Part shown: piece by piece, positions 10,301-20,632 of the stretch
How positions within the stretch are numbered: the stretch's first letter is position 1
Layout: each line of letters opens with the position of its first letter
Origin: Elephas maximus indicus
Taxonomy: Eukaryota > Chordata > Mammalia > Proboscidea > Elephantidae
Direction of reading: 5' to 3'
DNA length: 64,000 bases
Assembly (NCBI RefSeq): GCF_024166365.1
Contig: NC_064821.1
Coordinates: 47,085,093 to 47,149,092 of the forward strand
Program-made: the position numbers and the translations under genes
The notes under the pieces: generated by a model
What the model saw: the letters and a program-made list of their open reading frames with translations, nothing else
Database searches by the model: none
What the model was told of the DNA's origin: nothing

Positions 10301-12389
10301 GAGTCTCCTGTCGCTTCTCACTGCCATTAGTGTTACAGTTCTCTCTTTCTCTCTGTCTCCTGATTCTAGGAGTTTCTCAGCACAGGGATCCCCGATCCAA
10401 AGACATGCTGGCTCTTCTTCCTTGGTGATGGTGGGTTCTTCTTTTTTCCACCTCTAGGGTGGCTCATTTCACGCCCAGCAGGATGGCAAAACTGACCAAG
10501 CCCCTCAGTGGACCACAATTACCCTATCACACAGTCCTGCCTAATCACTTGGGTGGAAGTTATATGATCATGGCTAGAAAGGCCATGCAAAAGTGATCTG
10601 TGGCACCACAGCTACAGATATTGGACTTCCATGAATCTGAGAGGTGGGTTCGGCACATGGAAACTTGACTCTGAGTCCAAAACATTGACTGCATACCATT
10701 TCACTATCCTCCCAACTAGGAATTCTCCCTGTTTTGTGGCTGACCTTGGGAACATGTCCCCAAAACAGGAATGTTCAAAATCAGTCACAGACATCAGCCC
10801 CTTCCGACCTCCGTCACCAGCAGAGCCTGGGACACAGATTGACAGGACACAGCTGGAATTACTGGTCTGTTTGCCTGTGGTGCTGTGAATGGTCCTAGGG
10901 CCCAGGGAAGGAGCTTCTAGAAAGCCACAGTGTGCAGGACCAGGAGAGTGGAAAGCAGCCACACAAGGGGCATGGCCTAAGCAGCTTTTATGTAGTCACC
11001 AAAGACATGTGCTGTCCCTTCCTCATTTAGAAGTAATGCCTGTAGACACATGGAACAAGTTTAGTAGCCCTTCTTTAGATGGAAAACTTGTATACACAAA
11101 CAAATGCCTATCTCAGGACCACAGATCACTTGAATACCTTACAAAAAGCAAGTAAGTACCCTACAAGCCCTAATTGAAAACATTAAATTTAGGCTTTAGA
11201 AATGATGAATTATTTCAGATTGTAGTACACCTTAATATCTTTCAGTGACTACAATAATATGTTGTTCTTTGATACTCTTCAACAAGCACACTTTTGAAAT
11301 GTGAATGGAAATCTGTTTTGTTACAGATGTGGGCAATTGGGATTACCATTGTGGTTATCTTCATCATCATCATCATCGGTGAGTCACTGTAATAGTCTTC
11401 TCTATGGGTTTCATGAACAAATAAAAGGTTCCCATGAATGTTAGTTTATTCCAAGAAATTTCTATTTCTTTAGCAAATTTTTACACAGCTTCAGTTGGGA
11501 TGAGATCCCCCCCCCCGAAATTTTTGATGTAGATATTAATCCTTTGAAGAAAGAGAAATGTATTCATTTCCACTGATTTATCAGTTTTTCTCTTTGAAGA
11601 GATTTTCATCTTGTTTCTTTTTATGAGAAGTGGTACAGTGTAGTGATTGTAGTGTGGCTTAGGGCGTGTAATTTAATATCTCTGAACCTCAGCTTCCTCA
11701 TTCGTAAAATGGGGATAATGATAATACCTACCTCCTATGCTTGTTATGAGTACCAAATTAATAATATATAAAAAGTCCTGAGGATGATACCTGGCATATG
11801 ATAATAATAATAAATGTATAACCAAAACCAAACCAGTGGCTATCAAGATGATTCTGACTCATGGTGACCCCATGTGTGTCAGAGTATAACTGTGCCACAT
11901 AGGGTTTTCTGTGGCTGATTTTTCAGATTGCCAGGCCTTTCTTCTGAGGCACTTTATGGTGGACTCAAACCACCAGCCTTGGTTAGTAGTGAGTACATTA
12001 AATGCTTACACCACCCAGGGACTCCAATATAGAACATGCTATTATTATGACTACTGAAACAATCCATTGCCATTTTTAGCTCAGTATATGGGAACTGTTT
12101 AGAGAAACATGTCTTCCTTTCACTGATAGATTGATGTTAGTGGAAGTTTCCTTTTATCAAGGATGTACCGTTACTTGAATCCTCCCTTTTGATAGTCTCC
12201 TATAGAATGTAGAGAAGTTGTTAGGAGGAAATGGGCCAAGTTAAATTTCTGTCATCTGTGGTTGGAAACCTATTTGTTTAGACTTTAGCATTTGATGTTC
12301 ATTCTGGATTTGCACCAAAAGTCTGAACTGCTTTTTTCCCCTGATTTTCCCCACCTCCCTGCTCATTAGTGTGGAGTCTTTCTCCATGA
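4068..12389 (+). CDS. VAMP3: VAMP3 (cellubrevin), complete gene in five coding exons
   Basis: R-SNARE of early and recycling endosomes that pairs with syntaxin and SNAP-23-type Q-SNAREs to drive membrane fusion. Coding parts: 4068-4069, 6720-6801, 8226-8384, 11327-11378 and 12370-12389, all with GT-AG borders, joining to 104 codons against 100 in human VAMP3 as I recall it. Residues 1-28 form the short variable head. The SNARE helix follows, with heptads such as [20 protein letters not shown] and the zero-layer arginine at 43. The QF pair at 63-64 is the position cut by tetanus-type proteases in this family. A basic [10 protein letters not shown] stretch precedes one tail-anchor membrane helix (about 82-100) with five isoleucines in a row. 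The start codon is split by intron 1. The last residues SLSP differ from VVSS in human. No frame break is seen, so the gene looks functional. Confidence 0.97.
4661..5022 (+). mobile_element. Internally deleted, non-autonomous RTE1 copy
   Basis: The left part matches the 5' leader of the RTE1 copy at 62286 (ctgtcagtttgt, aagacagactaggaag). Near 4893 it jumps to the RTE1 3' end (agtgggctcaagcataacaa type) and finishes in cctaacaataacaacaac. The whole reading frame is missing. It lies in VAMP3 intron 1. A second copy with the same plan is at 27540. Confidence 0.8.
5228..5412 (+). repeat. MIR SINE
   Basis: Order of MIR landmarks in sense orientation: gtggttaaga, aaacctcactctactc, aataggggtaataat, agagggcctatgagga. 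Diverged, as expected for an ancient element. Confidence 0.7.
5489..5785 (-). mobile_element. RTE1 3' fragment, antisense
   Basis: Starts with the reverse of the RTE1 tail (attattgttaggtggcgccg) and continues to ttgtacttcttcc. Flanked by the 10-bp target-site duplication ggcacatggt at 5479-5488 and 5786-5795. Confidence 0.9.
5809..5998 (+). mobile_element. AfroSINE, sense
   Basis: Full-length, from ggagccctggtggcat to a gacaacaacag tail of the RTE1 type. Confidence 0.9.
6036..6719. other. VAMP3 intron 1, unique part
   Basis: I see no further repeat or exon before the acceptor of exon 2. Confidence 0.4.
6720..6801 (+). CDS. VAMP3: VAMP3 coding exon 2
   Basis: Acceptor ttttag before 6720 and donor gtattg after 6801. 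Encodes the head and the start of the SNARE motif, ending in [13 protein letters not shown], which is nearly invariant among VAMP1-3. Confidence 0.97.
6926..7338 (-). mobile_element. AfroSINE, antisense, split by a second AfroSINE
   Basis: Antisense tail at 6926-7018, then the sense SINE at 7021-7212, then the rest of the antisense body at about 7220-7338 ending gtgccaccagagctcct. atctttac is repeated on both sides of the inner SINE as its target-site duplication. Confidence 0.85.
7021..7212 (+). mobile_element. AfroSINE, sense, nested in another AfroSINE
   Basis: Complete copy from gggagccctggtggtgtag to gggttttg, inserted in the opposite orientation into the SINE around it. Confidence 0.9.
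7339..8225. other. VAMP3 intron 2, largely unique
   Basis: Only a short antisense RTE1/SINE tail at 7849-7917 (gttgttgttaggtgccattg) is recognised. Confidence 0.5.
8226..8384 (+). CDS. VAMP3: VAMP3 coding exon 3
   Basis: Fifty-three whole codons between acceptor tgtag and donor gtaatc. Carries most of the SNARE helix including the zero-layer Arg43 and the juxtamembrane WW pair. The frame stays open past the donor into the intron, which is not meaningful. Confidence 0.98.
8400..10620. repeat. Unclassified interspersed repeat interrupted by RTE1
   Basis: Sequence at 8400-8696 and at 10108-10620 reads as one element split by an RTE1. The left side stops at attagggaagt and the right side resumes with agaagtaacaggtt. 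The wording (cagaactcacagaccatac, gggcttatta) resembles old LTR-type repeats in reverse, but I cannot name the family. Confidence 0.35.
8697..10107 (-). mobile_element. RTE1 LINE, 5' truncated, reverse transcriptase nearly open
   Basis: Antisense copy in VAMP3 intron 3, with its tail at 8697. Read on the minus strand it encodes RTE-clade reverse transcriptase: [39 protein letters not shown], and the catalytic YADD box in [15 protein letters not shown]. The C-terminal region has [18 protein letters not shown]. The frame runs from 10107 to 8745 with one stop, at 9627-9629, and no frameshift, so it is the least decayed RTE1 in the window. The endonuclease part is missing, so it cannot move on its own. 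Confidence 0.93.
10621..11326. other. VAMP3 intron 3, right part
   Basis: No exon or recognisable repeat is seen. Open frames of 85-116 codons at 10612-11155 lack any known domain. Confidence 0.4.
11327..11378 (+). CDS. VAMP3: VAMP3 coding exon 4
   Basis: Acceptor ttacag, donor gtgagt. Encodes the membrane anchor from MWAIG to five isoleucines, the latter written as five ATC codons in a row, a small coding microsatellite. Confidence 0.96.
11630..11815 (+). repeat. MIR SINE
   Basis: MIR core in sense orientation: cctcagcttcctcattcg, taaaatggggataatgataa, acctggcata. Confidence 0.8.
11821..12026 (-). mobile_element. AfroSINE, antisense
   Basis: From aaccaaaccagtggctatca to caccacccagggactcc. 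This is the sub-type with ccatgtgtgtcagagt and gctgatttttcag. Confidence 0.9.
12370..12389 (+). CDS. VAMP3: VAMP3 coding exon 5 (end and stop)
   Basis: Acceptor cattag, then VWSLSP and a TGA at 12387-12389. The phase matches exon 4 and the length matches the family. Confidence 0.9.
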
Positions 12390-14185
12390 ATATCCCGTGA
12401 AACTCAAGTCTGCTGTCCAAGAAGCCTCTCTAAGACTTTTGACTTACAACCTGCTATGTTATCAAGCTTATCTACTGTTATTTCTAAAATGATTATTTTT
12501 TGGTTAGTTAATGTAAAGTTTGATTTCTATGAAATGTGCCTCTGTTTTTTTAATATGCACTCGAAACTAGAACTGTGGTCGGTCTAGCCCACATTTTGTA
12601 CAGTGTCCTTACAAATTTACATACGGGCTGATGAAGAGGACTTCTAAAGTTGCAAAGTGTTATAATCTACAAGAAACGTTGTCACTGATTAATTCCTGTT
12701 GATTCCAGTTAAGGGAGTGTGTTCCAAGTTAGCTGCCCTCTTCAGATGATATTGTCTTCAGAGCCACATCTTAAACCTTTGTGTAATCAGATTTCCGACT
12801 TGTGCCTTCCTGAAAGAACACTACTACCTAGCCTAAATCTGGGAAAGGAACAGGCCGTGCCTTATTTTGATATTTTTCTGAGTCCCTCTAAAAGAACCCA
12901 CTACTGTTTATAAGCATTACTGGTGTATTTGTTGAATTTAAAATAAGATGCTGGTAAAGGACTTTTGCTCTTATATTAGATATGAAGATGTTTATCTTAT
13001 TATTCTGTATGACTTGCTAAAAAATAGTATTTTAGTCAGAAATAATAACCCCTTTAAAAGCACTGTGTCTACAGAACTATGGCTATGACCAAAGTTTCTA
13101 TTTTGCCAAAAAGTTAAATCCCAGTAAATGTCCTGTAAGTCTGTTCCTGACAGATAAATGCAGAAAAGTGCCAAATGGAACTCAGGGTGCCCTTCAAAAT
13201 TAAAACTGTAATATTGTGCCGAAGCCTCTACGTCTTGGCAGGCCATCCTTGCCTTTGAGATGCTGTAGATGATGTAACTGCCCTTCCAATTCAGCGTTTT
13301 CCCAGGAGCTGGAGGAGGTTTGTGCCAGATTCTGTCCGTCTCATACCATAGATAGGCAGTGTTATCCAGCAGTTTGCAGATTATTGGCTGTGGACTCCAA
13401 GAATTATGTGAGAAACAACTCTGTAGCTTCAAGTAAGACCCTCTATGCATTTGATCCCTATCTGGCCCAATCCTCTTAGACAGTTGCTTTTTGGAGTTTG
13501 TTTCCTATTTTTACTCCATATTCCACTTCCCAAATCAGTCTTCTAAATTATGCTTTCAATTCGGCATCGGTCGGGAGTGGATGGTTTTTACAGAGGATAG
13601 CTAACCAGAGACCCTGATGTGATAAACTGTTTGCACAGGGTGCTGCTGCTTGGTAATAGCTGCTGCCATTTGAGAGCCTTTGTTGTGTACCGTGAGACTT
13701 CCAACCTCAGGGCATGCAGCTTAAAGACCGGAGTGCAGGTATGAAGGAAAACAGGCAAGGGGGCACAAGGGAGCCACACAGAGGTTCACCACTCTGTGGC
13801 CTATTGTTACTGGAATGTTCTAAAATTCTTATTCATAAGCTATTATGTGACTTAAAAGCAAGAACAGCTGAGGTGTCCCAGGACACTGCTTCCATTTCTT
13901 TAATACCTGTCCCCTAACATCACTAAAATGATGTAATGTTGAAGACTTGCCTTACAGTGAGAGCAGGGAGCAGCTGTCAGTGTTGGGACATTAGCTGTCG
14001 TCAGCACAGGGTCTCTGGCCAGGTCTGACTCTGAACTGTGGTGCTCTCTCGGTGGCCTCAATGTTGAGTCCCATGTAACCCACTGGCTCCTGCGTTAACC
14101 TAGGATACCTCGCTTGTACCTGTGCACTTAGCTGGGAACTTTCCCGTTATAATGGACTGAATAAAGTGTTTATAAACATAATTCT
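12390..14185 (+). other. VAMP3: VAMP3 3' UTR with poly(A) signal
   Basis: About 1.8 kb follows the stop without any recognised transposon, unlike the surrounding introns. A canonical AATAAA lies at 14160-14165, so cleavage is expected near 14180. Open frames here, including a 152-codon antisense one at 12992-13450, show no recognisable domain. Confidence 0.8.
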
Positions 14186-14680
14186 GCCTCCTGTGTTCTT
14201 TGTAGAGGGGTAGCTAGAATAGCTGCCCCTGGACCAAGTCATACAAATGGTGTTCCTTGCTGCTTTCCCCACCTCTCCCTTATAAACACCCAGATTACAC
14301 TGTCTCTTCTCCACTCTCACGAGTCCACTTCCCAGGTGCCATTTCCTCCTATCCTGTGTTGTAGGACAAAATGTCTTCTCTTACTCAAGTGAGTAGAAAT
14401 AAACCACTCCCTGGTGAAAAGTGCTTTTCAGGCTACTAGATGAGTGGGGATTGGTTTCCACATGATTACCAAAATTTCGAGGATTTGACTATTGAATTAC
14501 CTAGACATATGGTCTTTCAAAAGCGATGTGCAGTCAGGCCTGTGGATGGTAGACTAGATAGCCGCCTGCCTGGGCTGTGGATGGTGAATGGCAGCTCCAA
14601 AAACAGGTCTCTCATTTTGATTCTGTCTTCTTTCCCCTTGAACATACTTGCATTCAATCTGCCACCCCTAGGGAACAACC
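14186..14680. other. Intergenic, nothing recognised
   Basis: Follows the VAMP3 poly(A) site. No feature can be supported. Confidence 0.4.
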
Positions 14681-15190
14681 TGTCATGGATTGAATTATGT
14701 CCCCCCAAAATGTGTGTACTGATTTGCCTGGGCCATGATTCCCAGTATTATGTGGTTATCCTTCATTTTGTGATTGTAATTTTATGTTAAAGAGGATTAG
14801 GGTGGGATTGTAACACCCTCACCAGGACACATCCCTGATCCAATGTAAAGGGAGTTTCCCTGGGGTATGGCCTGTACCACCTTTTGTCTCCCAAGAGATA
14901 AAAGGAAAGGGAACTAGCAGAGAATGGGGACCTCAAATCACCAAGAAAGCAGCTGCAGGGAGCAGAGTGCATTCTTTGGACCTGAAGTTCCTATGTTGAG
15001 ATGCTCCCAGACCAAGGGAAGACTGGTGACAAGGACCTTCCTCCAGAGCCAACAGAGAAAGCCTCCCCCTGGAGCTGAAGCCCTGAATTCGAACTTTTAG
15101 CCTACTGGACTTTGAGAGAATAAACTTGTCTTTGTTAAAGTCATCCACCTGTGGTATTTCTGTTGTAGCAGCATTAGATGACTAAGACAC
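14681..15190 (+). mobile_element. Solo LTR of the ERVL-MaLR type
   Basis: Begins gtcatggattgaattatgtc, the usual opening of MLT1-like MaLR LTRs, and ends with tgtggtatttctgttgtagc and gatgactaagaca, the usual close. AATAAA lies near 15118. No gag or pol sequence is attached, so it is a solo LTR. The middle differs from the common MLT1 wording, suggesting a lineage-specific subfamily. Confidence 0.65.
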
Positions 15191-16070
15191 AGCCTTAATG
15201 TAAGAAGGGTGAAAGTAGACTTTGGCCTATGATTACAATGAAATGCCAGTTTCCCCTCAGATCCTACTGGGAGATTTCTGGTATAGCCAATCAACTTCTC
15301 CAGCCTCAGATAGATGGTCACTGCTTTCCTTGTCTGAAATACTACTGTGTTCTGGAAAAGAACTAACTGTGGAATTGTTCCTTCTATTCATGGCCTATAT
15401 ATAATGAAATCTGTATGAACTTCTGGTGCCAATTTTAAGATTTTGAAGGAAAATATTTCTTTGCAGTAATCAGGCTTCTCTTTCTCTGCCCCTCCCTTAA
15501 ACGTTAGGGCTCCTCAGGGCAGGGTCTTCTCTTCCCACTGGACTTACTTTTCCAGGGCAAGCTTATGTATTCTCATAATTAATTGTTAATGTACTGTTAA
15601 CTCCTGGCCTCTCCAACTCACCATACCCAAAACGGAATCAATCATTCCCCTGCCTTACACTCCTCTTCCTATCATTGATAATAGTCTGTCTCAGAGAGTG
15701 GCACCATCATCCACCCAGTGTCTGAGCTAGGTACGTCCACTGGACTGGGTAATATTTTCGATCACCGTATCACCCAGGATAAGTTGGGGGCATGCTGTAC
15801 AACCAACCTCCCTCAAATCTCAATGACTTGAAAGTTTTTTCATCGCTCTTACTGCTTGTCCAATGCCAGTCAGCAGGGATGCTGTACTCATCAGAGCCAC
15901 TCAGGGAGGGACTTCTGTAAAATCTGTTTCAAGGTTATCACTGCAGTAGGACAGGACTTTGATGAATTGTGTCCTGGCTTTTAAAACTTCTGCCTGGAAG
16001 TAGCACAAGCAGCTCTGCTCTCATGTCATTAGCCAGAACAAGCCACATGACCATGTCAAACCTCAGAGGA
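15191..16070. other. Intergenic, nothing firm
   Basis: The part at 15480-16060 has the wording of an old interspersed repeat (gtcagcagggatgctg) but I cannot place it. Confidence 0.3.
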
Positions 16071-16074
16071 AGAA

Positions 16075-16182
16075 GCCCTGATGGTGCAATGGTTAAGCAA
16101 TCTGCTAACTGAAAGGTTGGTGGTTTGAACCCACCAAGTGGCACCATGGAAGAAAGACTGATGATCTGCTCCCGTAAGGATT
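16075..16182 (+). mobile_element. AfroSINE head, joined to RTE1
   Basis: Sense SINE from gaagccctgatggtgcaatg to ctcccgtaaggatt, cut off where the antisense RTE1 tail begins. Its second half is not found on the far side of the RTE1 pair. Confidence 0.8.
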
Positions 16183-16790
16183 GTTGTTGTTAGGTGCTGT
16201 CGAGTTGCTTCCGACTCATAGTGACCCTGGGTACAACAGAATGAAACACTGCCTGGTCCTGCACCATCTTCACAACTGTTGCTATGTTTGAGCCCATTGT
16301 TGCAGCCACTGTGTCAATCCATCTTGTTGAGGGTCTTTCTCTTTTTTGCTGACCCTCTACCTTACCAAGCATGATGTCCTCCAGGGACTGGTCCGTTCTG
16401 ATAACGTGTCCAAAGTATGTGAGACTAAGTCTTGTCATCATCGCTTCCAAGGAGCACTCTGGATGTACTTCTTTCAAGACAGACTTACTTGTTCTTCTGG
16501 CAGTCCATAGCATATTCATTATTCTTTGCACACACTGTAATTCAAATGCATCAGTTCTTCGGTCTTCCTTATGCGTTGTCCAGCTTTCACATGCATATGC
16601 GGCAACTGAAAATATCGTGGCTTGGGTCAGGCACTATGAGTTGGAAACGACTCAGTGGCAGCGGGTTTTGGGTCAGGTGCACCTTAGTCCTCAAAGTGAC
16701 ATCTTTGCTTTTCAAAACTTTAAAGAGGTCTTTTGCAGAACTGCCCAGTGCAATATGTTGATTTCTTGACGTTGATTATGGATCCAAGTA
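16183..16790 (-). mobile_element. RTE1 3' part, antisense
   Basis: Starts with the reverse tail gttgttgttaggtgctgtcg and runs back into the frame. It carries a 36-bp SINE-tail insertion at 16632-16667. It forms the left arm of an inverted pair with the next element. Confidence 0.9.
16632..16667 (+). mobile_element. 36-bp AfroSINE tail insertion
   Basis: Only the last 36 bp of an AfroSINE (actatgagttggaaacgact to the gcgggtt run). It is flanked by the perfect 10-bp duplication ttgggtcagg at 16622-16631 and 16668-16677. Confidence 0.85.
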
Positions 16791-18294
16791 AAACAATGAA
16801 TACCAGAAAGATGTTTACCCGTGTTTCACTGACTATGCAACAGCACTGCACTCTGTGAGTCATAACAAACTATGGATACCATTGAAAAGGAATAATTTTT
16901 AAAGGTAAACAAGGCTCCAGGAATTGACAGAATACCAATTGCGATGTTTTCAGTAAATGGATGCAGCACTAGAAGAGATCCACATTTATGCCTGTTCCAA
17001 CTGAATGTGGAAATTATCAAACAATATCATTATCAGACATAAGTAAAATTTTGCTAAAGATCATTCAAAAGCAGTTGCAGCAGTACATTGACAGGGAAAT
17101 GCCAGAAATTCAAGGCGATTCAAAAGAGGACGTGGAACCAGGGATATCATTGCTGATGTCAGATGGATCCTGGCTGAAAGCAGAGAATTCCAGAAAGATG
17201 TTTACCTGTGTTTTATTGACTATGCAAAGGCATTCGACTGTGTGGGTCATAATAAATTATGGATAACATTGCAAGGAATGGGAATTCCAGAGCACTTACT
17301 TGTTCTTGTAAGGAACCTGTAAATAGATCGAGGCAGTTGTTCAAACGGAACAAGGGAATACTGCATGGTTTAAAGTCAGGAAAGGCGCGGGTCCGGGTTG
17401 TGTCCTTTCACCACACTTATTCAATCTGTATGCTGAGCAAATAATCCCAGAGGTTGGACTGTATGCAGAACTTGGCATCAGTATTGGAGGAAGACTCATT
17501 AACAACCTGCCTTATGCAGATGACACAACCTTGCTTGCTGAAAATGAAGAGGACTTGAAGCACTTACTGATGAAGATCAAAGACCACAGCCTTCAGTATG
17601 GATTACACCTCAACATAAAAAAACAAAAATCCTCCCAACTGGACCAATGAGCAACATGATAAACAGAGAAAAGATTGAAGTTGTCAAGGATTTCATTTTA
17701 CTTGGATCCACAGTCAACAGTCATGGAAGCAGCAGTCAAGAAATCAAATGACACACTGCATTGGGCAAATCTGCTGCAAAAGACCTCTTTAAAGTGTTAA
17801 AAAGCAAAGATATCACCTTGAAGACTAAGGTACGCCTGACCCAAGCCATGGTGTTCTCAGTCGCCTCATATGCATGTGAAAGCTGGACAATGAATAAGAA
17901 AAACCAAGGAAGAATTGATGCCTTTGAATTGTGGTGCTGGAGAAGAATACTGAATATACCATGAATATACCATGGACTGCCAAAAGAACAAACAAATCTC
18001 TCTTGGAAGAAGTACACCCAGACTGTTGCTTAGAGGCGAGGATGATGAGACTACATTCACATACTTTGGACATGTTCTCAGGAGGGATCAGCCACTGGAG
18101 AAGGACATCATGCTTGGTAGAGGGTCAGCAGAAAAGAGGAAGATCCTCAAGGAGATGGATGGACACAGTGTCTGCAACAATGGGCTCAAGCATAACAGCG
18201 ATTGTGGGGATGGTGCCAGACCGGGCAGTGTTTCTTTCTGTTGTGCGTAGGGTCGCTATGAGTCGGAACTGACTTGACAGCACCTAACAACAAG
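16791..18294 (+). mobile_element. RTE1, sense, rearranged at its 5' end
   Basis: From about 16985 it runs in order through the reverse transcriptase to the 3' tail (cagcacctaacaacaag). Recognisable pieces include [39 protein letters not shown] and [11 protein letters not shown]. The frame is broken by several shifts and stops. At 16791-16985 two pieces appear out of order: a later-frame piece (accagaaagatgtttaccc) precedes an earlier one (ttgacagaataccaattg). An 11-bp motif repeat near 17961 (tgaatatacca) adds a small duplication. Confidence 0.9.
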
Positions 18295-18559
18295 CATACT
18301 GATTTATAACTGAGCCAGTTTTCATACTAGAAGCTTCAATTTACTAAATAAGCCAACTATTGCGTAATTATCTGTTAGGAGATAATTTTTCTGACTCTTT
18401 AAATAACAAACTAAGAGAGTTTAAAAAATCTTATTATCTTCATACCACCAAGGTCAAGGCTAATCCTCTATATTCTGCCTTCACACCTGTGAACAGAAAC
18501 CCTGCTTCTAGCCAGTGCTCTGCTCCTAGCCAGCGCTCTGATCCCAACCCCTAATGGAG

Positions 18560-20190
18560 GACTTCTCTCCAGTAGTTCTCTCTTCCCTCTCCTACATCAT
18601 TCATTTTTCCCTCTCTTTATTGGCTTATCCCATCAAATGGGTCTTAATAGTGATCCTCTTTTAAGATCCTTCCCTGGACCCCCACACCCCTCTCTCCAGC
18701 AGACAAATGCTTTACATTCCCTGCAGCAAAGGTCCTCCATAGTGTTGTTTATACTCACTATCCCACTTCTTGACTTCCCACTTTTTCCTCAGTCCGCATC
18801 ACTGAAACATCTTTAACCAAGGTCATCAAAGACCACCATCTTGGTGAAACTCAACAGTAAAATTCTCTTCTTAAGCTGTTTCTCACCGGCATTTGACACA
18901 GTTGCCAACTTTTTCCTTGAAATACCTTCTTCTCTAGGTTTCCATGAACCAGCACTCTCCTGGTTTTCTTTCAACCTTACCTCCTGCTCCTCCTCATTCT
19001 CCTTTGTTTGGATCTCTGCTTGACCTGAGTCCCACTCTCCTGGTTTTCTTTCAACCTTACCTCCTGCTCCTCCTCATTCTCCTTTGTTTGGATCTCTGCT
19101 TGACCTGAGTCCCCATGTGCCCAAAGTCTTGGCTTTTCTCCCTTTTCTATCTGCCCTTTCTAGGTGATATCATCCACTCTGTTGCTTTAAATTCCATGTA
19201 CACGCAGATGACTCCCAAATGTAATCTCTATGCTTGGCTTCTCCCCTAAGTTCCAATCTTGGAAATCCAATTACCCACTGACATCCCCACTTGGATGTGG
19301 AATGCACATCTCAAATAGAACATGTGGAATACAACTCTTGATTTCTCCCTTCATCAAAACTTACTGTCCCCAGACTTACCCATCTTAGCTTATGCCCTAT
19401 CATATGCAACTTTGCTTAAACCAAAGATCCAGGAGTCATCCTTGATTGCTGTCTTGTCCTCGTAACATGTAATTCATCAGCAAGGCTCTGTGTCCTCAAA
19501 TAGATCTCAAATCCCATCACTCTCTCACACCACCTTTACTAGCACCACTCACCCTAGCTATCTTATCGGCACTCCTCTTGTAATTAACAGCCTCCTAACT
19601 AAAAATTCTGTGTTATATGCAGCAGCCTGACTGAGCTTATGAAAGTGTAAATCAAAACACAGATCTTGCCTAAAACCCACCATTGGCTTTCCACTGTGAT
19701 TAGGAAAAATCCAAGTCCCTTTCCCTGATTACAAGGTCCAGCAGGATCTGGTCCTTCTTAACTGGCAGACATACCACTCTCCCATGCCACACTCTCTTCA
19801 GGTAGTACAGCCTTTGAGTTTCTCAACAAACTTGCCCACTTCAGGGCCTCTGCAGGGCCATTCCCTCTGTAGGGGACACTTTACATACCCATGGCTGGCT
19901 CCTCCCCACTCCTGCTCCCATTCCACCTTCTCAGAGAGGCCTCCTTTACCTCCACCCTTCACCTTCACCTGCATCCCAGTGACACTACCCATTACCTGGT
20001 CCTGTTTTCTACATAGTGCTTTCCACTTTCTGAACTTACTTATGGAATTGTTCATATGTCTTATCTATTCCTCAGTAAGATGCACACTCCCCAAGTGGCA
20101 GGGACTTCATCTTGCCCACCACTCTGTCCCCAGGGCCTGCAGCCAGCCCTACCCAGATGTGTGCTTCATAAATATTTGTGGAATGAATGC
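18560..20190 (+). repeat. L2 LINE 3' half
   Basis: Long sense L2 fragment recognisable by its order of phrases: accaaggtcatcaaagacca, agatgactcccaaat, gacatccccacttgga, aggagtcatccttgattgct, cctcctaact, aacccaccattggctttcca, cactttacatac and, near the end, ggcagggacttcatcttg. It contains a perfect 80-bp tandem duplication at 18953-19112. Confidence 0.85.
18953..19112. repeat. Perfect 80-bp tandem duplication
   Basis: Two identical 80-bp copies, 18953-19032 and 19033-19112, inside the old L2. Confidence 0.97.
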
Positions 20191-20632
20191 AGCTTGACAG
20201 AACAGAGCTTCAAGAAGAGGAAGATCCAATCTAGGGTATCAGTTGGAAAAACAAGGTGATTTATCCAATACATCATTTGAGAAACTTTTTTTCCCTCTTT
20301 TACATAAAATTCCTCTCATTTATGTAATAAATATTGAACATTTCTGATGTACCAAGCACTGGAACGCGGGGCATCTGCACTGATTATTTCAGGTAGTCAA
20401 GATATAATCTAAATATAATCTAAGAAGGGCTTCCACACTGGTAAAAAAAAAAAAAAAAAAGAGGGGGAGGCTTCCCTGCACCTTTTTTTTCTGAAACGGA
20501 GTGTCTTTTACATACACTTGTCTTTCTCCACTTGCCAAATGAATCTGTAACTTGAGGAAGACCAGGAAAATGTTAAAGTACTGCTGTCAAAATTAAGTTT
20601 CTTAAAATCTGGTTGACCTTTCTTTTTAGTCA
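20191..20632. other. Intergenic, nothing recognised
   Basis: Contains an A18 run near 20443 and a short direct repeat (taatctaa) near 20405. No gene is seen. Confidence 0.4.

Noticed and set aside
12992-13450. A 152-codon antisense frame in the VAMP3 3' UTR
   Set aside because: No known domain, no splice or promoter signs. Chance frame.
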